From: Burkholderiaceae bacterium | GTDB taxonomy: Bacteria > Pseudomonadota > Gammaproteobacteria > Burkholderiales > Burkholderiaceae_C | Direction: 5' to 3' | Length of the DNA stretch: 42,707 bases | Assembly: GCA_023954035.1 (NCBI GenBank) | Contig: JAMLIT010000032.1 | Coordinates: 1 to 42,707 of the forward strand | Shown: piece after piece, positions 23,053 to 31,408 of the stretch | Layout of the letters: the number at the start of each line of letters is the position of its first letter | Position numbering within the stretch: position 1 is the first letter of the stretch | Notes under the pieces: generated by a model | What the model was told of the DNA's origin: nothing | Seen by the model: the letters and a program-made list of their open reading frames with translations, nothing else | Databases searched by the model: none | Made by a program: the position numbers and the translations under genes

Positions 23053-24995
23053 GCTGCGCTTTTCACAGGGGCGAAGGTCTTTGCGTCCCACAGTGCGAGC
23101 GTCGCGCTCACGCTGCCGGTGCGGCCGTCTTCAAACTTCACCTGGGTTTCGATGTATTGCTCGGATTTGCCTGCGTAAAGCGCATCCACGAGCACGCCGT
23201 ACTTGTCGGCGATGAAGCCGCGCCGGACCTTGTTGGTGCGGGTCAGCTCGCCGTCGTCTGCGTCGAGTTCCTTGTGCAGCACCAGGAAGCGGCTGACCTG
23301 GCTGCCGGCGAGCAGAGTGTCGCTGGCGAGGTCGGCATTGACCTTTTCCACGCATTCCTTGATCAGCTCGTACACCTCGGGCTTTTGCGCCAGATCGGTG
23401 TAGCCGGCGTAGGGAAGGTTGCGCCGCTCGGCCCAGTTGCCCACGGCTTCGAAATCGATGTTGATCATCACGCAGACCTTCTCGCGCCGGTCTCCGAGCG
23501 CCACCACTTCCTTGATGTGGGGGAAGAACTTGAGCTTGTTCTCCACGTACTTGGGGGCAAACATCGCGCCGTCGTTGGCGCCGCCCTGGATCCGGCCCAC
23601 GTCTTTGACGCGATCGATGATCTTCAGGTGCCCGTGCGCGTCGATGAAGCCCGCATCGCTGGTGTGGTACCAGCCGTCTGGCGTCAGCACTTCGGCCGTG
23701 GCCTCGGGGTTCTTGTAGTACTCCTTGAGCAGGCCAGCAGACTTGACCAGGATCTCGCCGTTGTCGGCCACCTTGATCTCCACACCCCGGATCGGCACGC
23801 CTACGGTGTCGGCGCGCGCCTGGTTGTCCGGCTGCAGGCAGACGAACACGGCGGTTTCGGTCGAGCCGTAGAGCTGCTTGAGGTTCACACCGATGGAGCG
23901 GAAAAAGCTGAACAGGTCCGGTCCGATGGCCTCGCCCGCCGTGTAGGCGACGCGCACGCGCGAGAACCCGAGGTTGTTGCGCAGCGGGCCGTAAACCAGC
24001 AGATCGCCCAGCGCGTACTTGAAGCGGTCCCAGCCGCTGACGGCCTGCCCGTCCATCAGCGCCGGGCCCACGCGCCGCGCCAGCGCCATGCAGGCGGCGA
24101 ACATCTTGCGTTTGAGGGCGCCCGCGTCTTCCATGCGGATCGTGACGCTGGTGAGCAGGCCTTCGAAGATGCGCGGCGGCGCAAAGTAGTAGGTCGGCCC
24201 GATCTCCTTGAGGTCGATGGTGACGGTGCTTGCCGACTCCGGGCAGTTGACCACATAGCCACAGGCCAGCCACTGCGCGTAGCTGAAGATGTTCTGCCCG
24301 ATCCAGGCCGGCGGCAGATACGCCAGCACTTCCTCGGCGCTGGTGAGCTTGTCGAATTCGGCGCCTGCCTGGGCGCGGTCCAGCAGGGTGGTGTGCGTGT
24401 GCACCACGCCCTTGGGATTGCCGGTCGTGCCCGAGGTGAAAAACATGGCGGCCACTTCGTCGGGTACGGCAGCGCCGACCGATTCCCGAAACCAGCCCGG
24501 GTTCTGCGCTGCAAACTGGCGACCGGCTTCGATCAGTTGCTCCATGTCGTCCAGGCCGTCCTCGCTGTACTTGCGCAGTCCGCGCGGGTCGTCGAACCAG
24601 ATCTGGGTCAGCAGAGGGCAGCTTGCGCGAATTTCCAGCAGCTTGTCGACCTGCTCCTGGTCTTCCACCAGGGCAAAACGGACTTCGGCATTGTTCAGCG
24701 GAAACACGCATTCGGCGGCGACGGCGTCCTGGTACAGCGGAACCGGTATGGCTCCGACGGACTGAATCGCCAGCATGGTCGCATACAGGCGCGGCCGGTT
24801 GGATCCGATCACCACCATGTGCTCGCCGCGGCGCAGGCCGGCCAGGTGCAAGCCCGCCGCCACCTGTTCCACCAGTGTTGCGAGCGCCGACCACGAATGC
24901 GACTGCCAAATGCCGTATTCCTTCTCGCGCAGCGCCGGTGCGTCGGGGCGTTCTGCCGCGTGACGCAGCAGCAGTTGCGGAAACGTGCTGTTCAT
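23049..24995 (-). CDS. Long-chain acyl-CoA synthetase-like AMP-binding ligase
   Basis: 648 residues from ATG 24995, with AAGGA upstream. ANL-family motifs: FFTSGTTGNPKGVVHTH (phosphate loop), LKQLYGSTETAVF, GWYHTSDAGFID, IIDRVKDVGRIQGG and the C-terminal lysine region TRTNKVRRGF. It activates a carboxylic acid to its CoA thioester with ATP. GANDGAMFAPKYVENKLKFF is characteristic of the group found next to liv transporters in Burkholderiales. It is translationally coupled to livG, tying activation of the substrate to its import. It is probably cytoplasmic or peripheral on the membrane. The substrate (fatty or aromatic acid) is not determined. Confidence 0.9.
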   Translation of the reverse strand: MNSTFPQLLLRHAAERPDAPALREKEYGIWQSHSWSALATLVEQVAAGLHLAGLRRGEHMVVIGSNRPRLYATMLAIQSVGAIPVPLYQDAVAAECVFPLNNAEVRFALVEDQEQVDKLLEIRASCPLLTQIWFDDPRGLRKYSEDGLDDMEQLIEAGRQFAAQNPGWFRESVGAAVPDEVAAMFFTSGTTGNPKGVVHTHTTLLDRAQAGAEFDKLTSAEEVLAYLPPAWIGQNIFSYAQWLACGYVVNCPESASTVTIDLKEIGPTYYFAPPRIFEGLLTSVTIRMEDAGALKRKMFAACMALARRVGPALMDGQAVSGWDRFKYALGDLLVYGPLRNNLGFSRVRVAYTAGEAIGPDLFSFFRSIGVNLKQLYGSTETAVFVCLQPDNQARADTVGVPIRGVEIKVADNGEILVKSAGLLKEYYKNPEATAEVLTPDGWYHTSDAGFIDAHGHLKIIDRVKDVGRIQGGANDGAMFAPKYVENKLKFFPHIKEVVALGDRREKVCVMINIDFEAVGNWAERRNLPYAGYTDLAQKPEVYELIKECVEKVNADLASDTLLAGSQVSRFLVLHKELDADDGELTRTNKVRRGFIADKYGVLVDALYAGKSEQYIETQVKFEDGRTGSVSATLALWDAKTFAPVKSAA

Positions 24996-25162
24996 GGAGG
25001 TCCTTGGTGTTCGAGGGACGTGCGGCCGGGCTCTTGCCATGGCTGCACACTGTTGACGGACATGCTAGGCCTGGCTTTGACGTTATCTTGTCTGTTCGAC
25101 GACAATTTCAGGGAAAATACTGATGGGGTAAAACCCGGATGGCCGTGCGGCGAGGTGGATTG

Positions 25163-26314
25163 TCAGCGGATGAAACGCCCGTTGCGGCCCACCAGCGTGA
25201 GTTCAACGAACCGCGAGGCGCTGCGCTCGGGCGCAGTGGCGTTGATCTCGAAGCCGCCCAGATCCCACTTGCGCAGGGTCCAGACGGCGTCGATGAAAGC
25301 CGCGCGCGTCGGGTTGCGCCCAGCGCGTTGCAAGGCCTCCAGAAATGCGCGGGCGTTGATGTAACCCTCGAGCGCGAGGTGCGATGGCTCGGCCGTCGCG
25401 CCCAGCGATTTCCATGCCTGCTGAAAATCGCGCACCACCGGCACCACGGCGTTGGTGGGCAGCGGAACGACCTGGGAGACCGCCATGCCGCGCGCGCTCT
25501 CGCCCAGCGCCTGGATGTTGGCCGACGTGCCCAGCACCGACAGCGCGTACATGGTGACGCCTGCGCGCAGGGCGTGGAAGGCCTTGGCAAATTCCAGCGC
25601 CGGCTTGCCGGCGAGGCCGACCAGCACCGCTTCCGGCTTGGCATCGGACAGGCTGCGCGCGGCTTTTTCGGCGTCCGACGCGTCGTTTTCAACCGTGGTG
25701 GCGATGGGTGCGGGCAGTTTCGCTTCGGCGACGGCCTGCTGCGCGCCCTGAAGCACTTCCTTGCCAAAGGCGTTGTTCTGGTAGGCGATGCCGATGCGTT
25801 TGATGCCCAGCGTTGCCAGGTGCTGCACCGCCTTTTCTGCTTCGTCAGCGTAGCTGGCGCGCAGGTTGAAGACATTGCGCGCGCCCGCGACGCGGCTGAG
25901 CTGCGCGCCGGTGAACGGCGCAAAGAAGGGCACGCCCGCCTGCAGCACCTTGGGCATCATCGCGCCCACCATGGGCGTGCCCATGCAGTTGAAGAGCGCG
26001 AAGCAGGCCGGGTCGGCGAGAAACTTCTCGACGTTGGCCAGGGATCGGGCGATTTCGTAGCCATCATCCAGCGTCTGCAATTCGATCTTGCGACCATGGA
26101 CGCCGCCCCTGGCGTTGGCGGCCGCAAAGGCTGCCTGCCCGCCCTGGTGCATCGCCGAGCCCAGATCGCCCAGCGGACCGGTGAGCGCGGTGGATTGGCA
26201 CAGCTTGAGCGAACCCTCCTGCGCATGCGCCATCGGCAGCCCCGTCCAGGGCAGAGAGAAGGCGCCAGCAAGCAAAGCGCGGCGCCGTAAAGTGCAATGG
26301 GGCAAGTGATTCAT
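25163..26314 (-). CDS. Second periplasmic ABC substrate-binding protein (Peripla_BP_6)
   Basis: 383 residues from ATG 26314. The N-terminus is a signal with an Arg triplet before the hydrophobic core (TLRRRALLAGAFSLPWTGL), cleavage probably after AHA near residue 31. It may be a Tat-like signal, but no full consensus is seen. The fold motifs are LTGPLGDLGSAMHQGGQAAF, DDGYEIARSLANVEKFL, and IGIAYQNNAFGKEVLQGAQ. It belongs to the LivK/HAAT superfamily. It lies 167 bases upstream of the acyl-CoA ligase on the same strand and could supply an alternative ligand specificity to the single LivGHMF core. It is divergent from a Crp/Fnr-type regulator. Confidence 0.88.
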   Translation of the reverse strand: MNHLPHCTLRRRALLAGAFSLPWTGLPMAHAQEGSLKLCQSTALTGPLGDLGSAMHQGGQAAFAAANARGGVHGRKIELQTLDDGYEIARSLANVEKFLADPACFALFNCMGTPMVGAMMPKVLQAGVPFFAPFTGAQLSRVAGARNVFNLRASYADEAEKAVQHLATLGIKRIGIAYQNNAFGKEVLQGAQQAVAEAKLPAPIATTVENDASDAEKAARSLSDAKPEAVLVGLAGKPALEFAKAFHALRAGVTMYALSVLGTSANIQALGESARGMAVSQVVPLPTNAVVPVVRDFQQAWKSLGATAEPSHLALEGYINARAFLEALQRAGRNPTRAAFIDAVWTLRKWDLGGFEINATAPERSASRFVELTLVGRNGRFIR

Positions 26315-26432
26315 GATGCAATGAGAGCGAGTGCGCGCAGGCCAGGGCGCAGGAAACCCCATCATGGCGCGATGCGTAGCGCAAAGTTGTCCTTGTACCG
26401 ACAATTGCCCTCGTGGTATTCCCCAAGTTTTC
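26315..26432. promoter_or_regulatory. Divergent promoter region, binding-protein gene versus Crp/Fnr gene
   Basis: 118 bp between the divergent starts, and the only obvious place for control of the whole minus-strand liv cluster. No TGTGA...TCACA-type Crp site or TTGAT...ATCAA-type Fnr site was found by eye, so the regulator's site is unknown. Confidence 0.35.
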
Positions 26433-27167
26433 ATGACACACGACCTGTCTCTCCACCATCGCCGCCGGCCACCGACGCTGCAGGAACTGGCGGGCATCCC
26501 CTGGCTCGCGTTGCTGCGCTCGGAGGAGCGCGAGCGCGCCGTCGCGGCCTTGCTGGTGGGTGACGCGCTTCCCGGGGACTACGTCTGCCGCGTGGGCCGG
26601 CCCGTGACCTACTGGTTCGGCGTGGTCGAGGGTTTGCTCAAGATGAGCAACGACCGCGCCGACGGAAGCACCATGACCTTCGCTGGCTTGCCGCCCGGCG
26701 GCTGGTTTGGCGAGGGCACGGCCGTCAAGCGCGAGCCCTACCGCTACAACGTCCAGGCGCTTCGGGCCAGCACCGTTGCCGGCTTGCCAATTGACACCTT
26801 CCATTGGCTGCTGGACCACTCGATCGGCTTCAACCGCTTTGTCATGCACCAGTTGAACGAGCGCCTGGGGCAGTTCATTGCCGCGCGAGAAATCGACCGC
26901 CTGAGCAATCCCAACGTGCGCGTGGCGCGCAGCCTGGCTGCGCTTTTCAACCCGGTGCTCTATCCCGGCGTAGGCGAAGTTCTGCGCATCACCCAGCAGG
27001 AGCTGGCCTACCTGGTGGGACTGTCGCGCCAGCGCGTCAACGAGGCGCTCGCGGTACTGGAATCACACGACGCCATCCGAGTGGAATACGGCGGCTTGCG
27101 CGTGCTGGACCTGCACGCTTTGCGCGACAGCTTCTTTCCGCAGCGCCCGCCGGCGTCCGCTCGCTGA
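26433..27167 (+). CDS. Crp/Fnr-family transcriptional regulator
   Basis: 244 residues from ATG 26433. The N-terminal cyclic-nucleotide-binding-like beta barrel runs about 25-130 (GDYVCRVGRPVTYWFGVVEGLLKM, GGWFGEGTAV). A dimer helix with FNRFVMHQLNERLGQF follows, then a winged HTH TQQELAYLVGLSRQRVNEALAVLE. The Fnr-type Fe-S cysteines are absent within this reading. An in-frame upstream ATG (26364) with AGGAAA before it would add 23 residues containing four Cys. That start would leave only 49 bp for the divergent promoters, so I prefer 26433, which itself lacks a good ribosome-binding site. It probably regulates the divergent liv/acyl-CoA-ligase cluster. Confidence 0.85.
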   Translation: MTHDLSLHHRRRPPTLQELAGIPWLALLRSEERERAVAALLVGDALPGDYVCRVGRPVTYWFGVVEGLLKMSNDRADGSTMTFAGLPPGGWFGEGTAVKREPYRYNVQALRASTVAGLPIDTFHWLLDHSIGFNRFVMHQLNERLGQFIAAREIDRLSNPNVRVARSLAALFNPVLYPGVGEVLRITQQELAYLVGLSRQRVNEALAVLESHDAIRVEYGGLRVLDLHALRDSFFPQRPPASAR

Positions 27168-27196
27168 GCCCAGGCTTTCCCCGCGAATTTTCGGGT

Positions 27197-27244
27197 AAAA
27201 AATGGCTCTAGCGCTTGCTAGGTAAGAGAGTTGCGCTATAAAAC
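27197..27244 (+). repeat. Dispersed repeat family 1, copy 4
   Basis: AAAAAATGGCTCTAGCGCTTGCTA, then a degraded right half ending GCGCTATAAAAC. It lies in the gap between the Crp/Fnr gene and the cupredoxin-like gene. Confidence 0.65.
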
Positions 27245-27294
27245 TGGTAGTAACAAGGCAGCGCCAGACCGGCAACTATGCTACAAATGTGCCC

Positions 27295-27936
27295 ATGAGA
27301 GGCTGCTCCGTTCTGTCCGTCCGCCGCCCGTTGGCGGCCACCGCCCTGGGTTTGCTGGGGGCGGCTGCCTGGAGCGCAACCGTTCAGGTCGAAGTGCGCG
27401 ATGGCGCCGGCCAGCCGGTCTCCGGGGCTGTGGTGTTTCTGGAATCGGCCCAGGCACAGCGCGCCGTGCGTCCGCTGCAGGGCATGGAGATGGCGCAGGA
27501 GAAAAAGCAGTTCGTTCCTGCAGTGCTCGCGGTCACCACCGGCACGCCAGTGCATTTTCCCAACCGCGACGCGGTCCGCCACCACGTGTATTCCTTCTCG
27601 CCGGCAAAAAAGTTCGAAATCAAGCTCTATAAGGGAACGCCATCGAATCCGGTGGTGTTTGATCGGCCGGGCGTCGTGCTGCTGGGCTGCAACATCCACG
27701 ACCAGATGGTGGGCTGGATCCTGGTGCTCGACACGCCGTACTTTGCCCATGGCGGCGCGAACGGCCAGCCGCAGGGCACGGCCGTGCTGGAGCAGGTGCC
27801 GGAGGGCAGCTACCAACTGCGCACCTGGCACCCCGGCCTGCCGGTGGGCGCGCCGGCGCTGACGCAGACGCTGGAGGTCGACGGCGCAGCCGCCGACGTG
27901 CGCGCTGCGGTGCGTCTGACCGGACTTGCGCCTTGA
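27295..27936 (+). CDS. Exported cupredoxin-like (methylamine-utilisation-type) protein
   Basis: 213 residues from ATG 27295 (a GTG two codons earlier is possible). It has a Sec signal peptide, RRPLAATALGLLGAAAWSA. The mature part begins as a beta-sandwich (VQVEVRDGAGQPVSGAVVFLES). It then has a type-1-copper-like set: VHFPNRDAVRHHVYSFS supplying His, and LLGCNIHDQMVGWI supplying Cys, His and Met. That arrangement (His...Cys-x-x-His-x-x-Met) is that of plastocyanin-like domains. It is likely periplasmic, binding copper or acting in redox sensing. The gene ends in a TTGA overlap with the c-di-GMP gene, so the two products are probably functionally linked. Confidence 0.8.
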   Translation: MRGCSVLSVRRPLAATALGLLGAAAWSATVQVEVRDGAGQPVSGAVVFLESAQAQRAVRPLQGMEMAQEKKQFVPAVLAVTTGTPVHFPNRDAVRHHVYSFSPAKKFEIKLYKGTPSNPVVFDRPGVVLLGCNIHDQMVGWILVLDTPYFAHGGANGQPQGTAVLEQVPEGSYQLRTWHPGLPVGAPALTQTLEVDGAAADVRAAVRLTGLAP

Positions 27937-30290
27937 CGCTGCGCGGCTTGCGCCACAGCCTGGTGGCCCGGCTCGTGGCCATTTCCCTGTTGCTGCTGCT
28001 CGCCGTCCAACTGGCGGGCTTTGCGGTGGTGCGGGCCAGCATCGAACGCAACGCGCGCGCGCAGATTGCGCGCGAACTCGACACCGACGAGCGCGTCTGG
28101 CGCCGCTTGCTGGAGCAGAAAGCCGACCGCCTGCGCCAGGGCTCGGCGCTGCTGGCGGCCGACTACGGCTTTCGCGCCGCGGTCAGCTCGGACGACACGC
28201 CCACCATCGAATCGGCCCTGGCCAACCACGGGGCCCGCATTGGTGCGGCGGTGACCGCGCTGCTCGACACCCAGCTGGCGCTGCGGGTGGTGAGCGCCGA
28301 GGCCGGCATGCAAGACTTGCCCGGGGCGCTCCGGCAGGTCGTCGCGGCGCTGGCTGCCGATCCTGCGGGCAGCCAGATCGCCGTCGTCCATGGGCTGCCG
28401 CACCAGTTCGTCATGGTGCCTTTGCGCGCGCCGCTGGTCATTGGCTGGGTGCTGATGGGCTTCCCGGTCGGGCAGCCTTTGGCCGATGAAATGCGCCAAC
28501 TGCTGGCGGCCGACGTGGCGGTGCGCGTGGGCGACGGGCAAGGCGGCTTTGCGGTTCCCGTCAGCACGCTTGCGCCGCCGCATCTGGCGCAGTTGCGCGC
28601 ACAGGGCGCTGCGAGCAGCGAACTCGCGCTGCAGGGCGGCGACACGCTGCTGGTGCGCGCCAGCCCGTTGTCGCAGTCCGGTGTCGTGTCAGAAGCGCTG
28701 CTACTGCGTTCGGTGGACGCGGTGCGTGCCCCCTACCGGCAACTGCAGTGGCTGCTGGCCGTCATCACCGCCGCAGGCCTGCTGCTGTTTGCTGTGGGCG
28801 CCAGCGCCATGGCGCGGCGCGTGACCACGCCGCTGCGCTCCTTGCTGGGCGCCACGCGCCGGCTCTCGCGCGGCGACTACAGCGTTCCCCTGGAGCACAC
28901 GGAACGCAGCGACGAAGTGGGCGACCTGGCGCGTTCGTTTGATCACATGCGCATCGACATCGGCCGCCAGCAGGCCGAGATCCGGGATCTGGCCTACCGC
29001 GACCGCCTCACGGGCCTGCCCAACCGGGAGCGCTTTCGCGGCGCCGTCATGGACGCCCTGCGCGCCGACCCGCTGCCAGGCCACAGCCTGGCGGTGCTGG
29101 TGCTTGACCTGGATCGGTTCAAGCACGTCAACGACGTGCTCGGCTACGCCTTTGGCGACCGTTTGCTTCAAGCGGTCGCCGGGCGGCTGCAGCCGATGGC
29201 GGGCGACCCGCACGACATGGTGGCGCGCCACGGCGGCAACGAATTTGCCCTGCTGCTGCACGTGGAGAACGCGCAGGCCGCGCTGCGTGTGGCCGGGCGC
29301 ATCGCCAGCGCCTTCGAGACGCCGATTCAGTTCGACGACCAGACCGTCGATCTGAGCGCCAGCATGGGCATTGCCCTGTGGCCGGAACACGCCCAGGACG
29401 CAGACATGCTGCTCAACCGGGCGGAAATTGCCATGTACGGTGCCAAGCGACGGCTCAGCGTGGCCTTGCTCTACGACCCGGCGCTCGATTCCTCCAGCGC
29501 GCAGACGCTTTCGCTTCTGGGCGACTTGCGCCGCGCCGTCGAGCAAGGCGAGATGCGCCTGTACCTGCAGCCCAAAGTGGCCTTGCATGGCGGTGCCGGC
29601 GTGGCAGCCGAGGCCCTGCTGCGCTGGCAGCATCCGCAGCGCGGCCTGGTGCCGCCCATGGACTTCATCCCGTTTGCCGAGCAGACCGGTTTTGTGCGCC
29701 AGCTCACGCTCTGGGTGTTCGAGCAGGTGGCGGCGCTGCTGGCACAAGGCAGCGCGCGCGCGCTGGCGCTGCGGGTTTCGGTAAACCTCTCCACACGCGA
29801 TCTGCTCGACCCCGATCTGAGTCTGCGGCTGGGGGCCATTCTTGCGCGCTACGCGGTGCGCGCAGAAAGCTTTTGCCTGGAGATCACGGAGAGCGCCATC
29901 ATGGACGATCCGCAGCGTGCCGAGGCCATGCTCAACCGCCTGGCGCAGCAGGGCTTCAAGCTGTCGATCGACGACTTCGGCACCGGATATTCCTCGCTTG
30001 CCTATCTCAAGCGCCTGCCGGTCAACGAGCTCAAGATCGACAAGTCCTTTGTGCTCGGTATGCAAAGTGGCGGTGGCGACGCGCAGATCGTGCGCTCGAC
30101 CATCGACCTGGCGCACAATCTGGGTTTGACCGTGGTGGCTGAGGGCGTGGAAGACGCCGGATTGATGGAGCGACTGCGCGCCATGGCCTGTGACGAAGCC
30201 CAGGGCTACCACATCAGCCGTCCGATGCCGGCCGAGCAATTTCCTCTCTGGCACGCCGGGCCCGGGGCGGCGTTCGCGGCGGCGCCCTGA
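27933..30290 (+). CDS. Membrane c-di-GMP protein: periplasmic sensor, HAMP, GGDEF (degenerate), EAL
   Basis: 785 residues. The start is a TTG at 27933 overlapping the upstream stop (TTGA); no ATG lies before the first membrane helix. Order: membrane helix 13-33, a periplasmic sensor region of about 240 residues (Cache-like, by position), helix about 272-290, HAMP (RRVTTPLRSL to FDHM), GGDEF 355-515, EAL from about 525. The GGDEF signature reads GGNEF (434-438), so cyclase activity is doubtful. The EAL domain keeps EALLRW (560-565), NLSTRDL, EITESAI, IDDFGTGYSS, DKSFV and EGVED, so phosphodiesterase activity is likely. The cupredoxin-like partner may provide the periplasmic signal. Confidence 0.9.
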   Translation: MTLRGLRHSLVARLVAISLLLLLAVQLAGFAVVRASIERNARAQIARELDTDERVWRRLLEQKADRLRQGSALLAADYGFRAAVSSDDTPTIESALANHGARIGAAVTALLDTQLALRVVSAEAGMQDLPGALRQVVAALAADPAGSQIAVVHGLPHQFVMVPLRAPLVIGWVLMGFPVGQPLADEMRQLLAADVAVRVGDGQGGFAVPVSTLAPPHLAQLRAQGAASSELALQGGDTLLVRASPLSQSGVVSEALLLRSVDAVRAPYRQLQWLLAVITAAGLLLFAVGASAMARRVTTPLRSLLGATRRLSRGDYSVPLEHTERSDEVGDLARSFDHMRIDIGRQQAEIRDLAYRDRLTGLPNRERFRGAVMDALRADPLPGHSLAVLVLDLDRFKHVNDVLGYAFGDRLLQAVAGRLQPMAGDPHDMVARHGGNEFALLLHVENAQAALRVAGRIASAFETPIQFDDQTVDLSASMGIALWPEHAQDADMLLNRAEIAMYGAKRRLSVALLYDPALDSSSAQTLSLLGDLRRAVEQGEMRLYLQPKVALHGGAGVAAEALLRWQHPQRGLVPPMDFIPFAEQTGFVRQLTLWVFEQVAALLAQGSARALALRVSVNLSTRDLLDPDLSLRLGAILARYAVRAESFCLEITESAIMDDPQRAEAMLNRLAQQGFKLSIDDFGTGYSSLAYLKRLPVNELKIDKSFVLGMQSGGGDAQIVRSTIDLAHNLGLTVVAEGVEDAGLMERLRAMACDEAQGYHISRPMPAEQFPLWHAGPGAAFAAAP

Positions 30291-30353
30291 GGCGCTTTGC
30301 CGGCTGCCAAAGCCTGTCGCATGCTGCGCTTGTTGTGCCTTGTCTGACCTTCC

Positions 30354-31370
30354 ATGGCCGAACCCCATCCCCCCCGCACACCCTCCCCACCCGATGGCCC
30401 CGCAGGGCGTCCGGCGGCAGGGCGCCCGCGCCTGCGCCGCCCGGTGTTGGCGGCGCCGCGCCCTGCGGCTGCGCCGGCCCGCCCGCCGCCCGCAGACCGC
30501 AGCGCCCGGCCGCCAGCGCAGGCTGCGTCCCTTGCCCCGCCCGCCGCCGCAACCCCAGCGGGGACGCGGCTGAACAAGCGGCTGGCCGAACTCGGCCTGT
30601 GTTCGCGCCGCGAGGCCGACGACTGGATTGTGCGCGGCTGGGTCACCGTCAACGGCGCGGTGGCCGAAATGGGTATGCGCGTTGCGCCACAAGACCAGGT
30701 GCGCGTGGAGCGCGCCGCGCAGCGCCAGCAGGCTGCCCAGGTCACCATTTTGCTGAACAAGCCGATGGCTTACGTATCGGGACAAGCGGAGGACGGCCAC
30801 CAGCCGGCGGCCGCGCTCATCCACCCGCGCAGCCATTGGCGCGGCGATGCCAGCGGTCTGCGTTTTTCGCCCCAGCATCTGCGCGGCCTGGCCCCGGCCG
30901 GGCGGTTGGACATCGACTCCGTGGGGCTTCTCGTGCTCACGCAGGACGGCCGGGTGGCGCGCCAGCTGATTGGAGAGGATTCCAGCGTCGACAAGGAATA
31001 CCTGGTGCGCGTGGTCTATGAGGGCCGGCAGGGGCGTTCGGGCGAGCGCGCGCAGCCCCTGCAGGACATCGACGAGCGCGATCCGGTGCGCAACAACGTT
31101 CAGGCGGTGTTTCCCCAAGCGCTGCTCGAGCGCCTGCGCCACGGCCTCAGTCTCGACGGCCAGCCGCTCAAGCCCGCCAAGGTGGACTGGCAGAACCCTG
31201 AGCAACTGCGGTTTGTGCTCGTCGAGGGCAAGAAGCGCCAGATTCGCCGCATGTGCGAGCAGGTGGGGCTCAAGGTGGTCGGCTTGAAGCGCATCCGCAT
31301 CGGCCACGTCACCCTGGGCGCGTTGCCGCTGGGGCAATGGCGCTTTCTCTCTGCGAACGAGCATTTTTGA
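30354..31370 (+). CDS. rluF: 23S rRNA pseudouridine synthase, RluF type
   Basis: 338 residues from ATG 30354. The first 70 residues are a Pro/Ala/Arg-rich, probably disordered extension. Then comes an S4 RNA-binding domain, RLNKRLAELGLCSRREADDWIVRGWVTVNG (about 72-101). The catalytic domain has GRLDIDSVGLLVLTQDG with the catalytic Asp186. It ends with EGKKRQIRRMCEQVGLKVVGLKRIRIG, typical of the RsuA/RluB/E/F family. NKPMAYVSGQ fits RluF (which modifies U2604 of 23S rRNA in E. coli) better than RsuA. RluF versus RluB assignment is probable rather than certain. Confidence 0.85.
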   Translation: MAEPHPPRTPSPPDGPAGRPAAGRPRLRRPVLAAPRPAAAPARPPPADRSARPPAQAASLAPPAAATPAGTRLNKRLAELGLCSRREADDWIVRGWVTVNGAVAEMGMRVAPQDQVRVERAAQRQQAAQVTILLNKPMAYVSGQAEDGHQPAAALIHPRSHWRGDASGLRFSPQHLRGLAPAGRLDIDSVGLLVLTQDGRVARQLIGEDSSVDKEYLVRVVYEGRQGRSGERAQPLQDIDERDPVRNNVQAVFPQALLERLRHGLSLDGQPLKPAKVDWQNPEQLRFVLVEGKKRQIRRMCEQVGLKVVGLKRIRIGHVTLGALPLGQWRFLSANEHF

Positions 31371-31408
31371 CTGGCGGCCCGTCTGCCACCCATTGTTTTG
31401 GAGTTCCC

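Noticed and set aside
25087-25104. TTGTC...GACAA inverted repeat upstream of the acyl-CoA synthetase as an operator
   Set aside because: The arms are only 5 bp with an unpaired centre, too weak to distinguish from chance.
23157-25364. 735-codon open frame on the plus strand
   Set aside because: It is antisense to the acyl-CoA synthetase, whose motifs are complete; no domain is visible in the plus-strand product.
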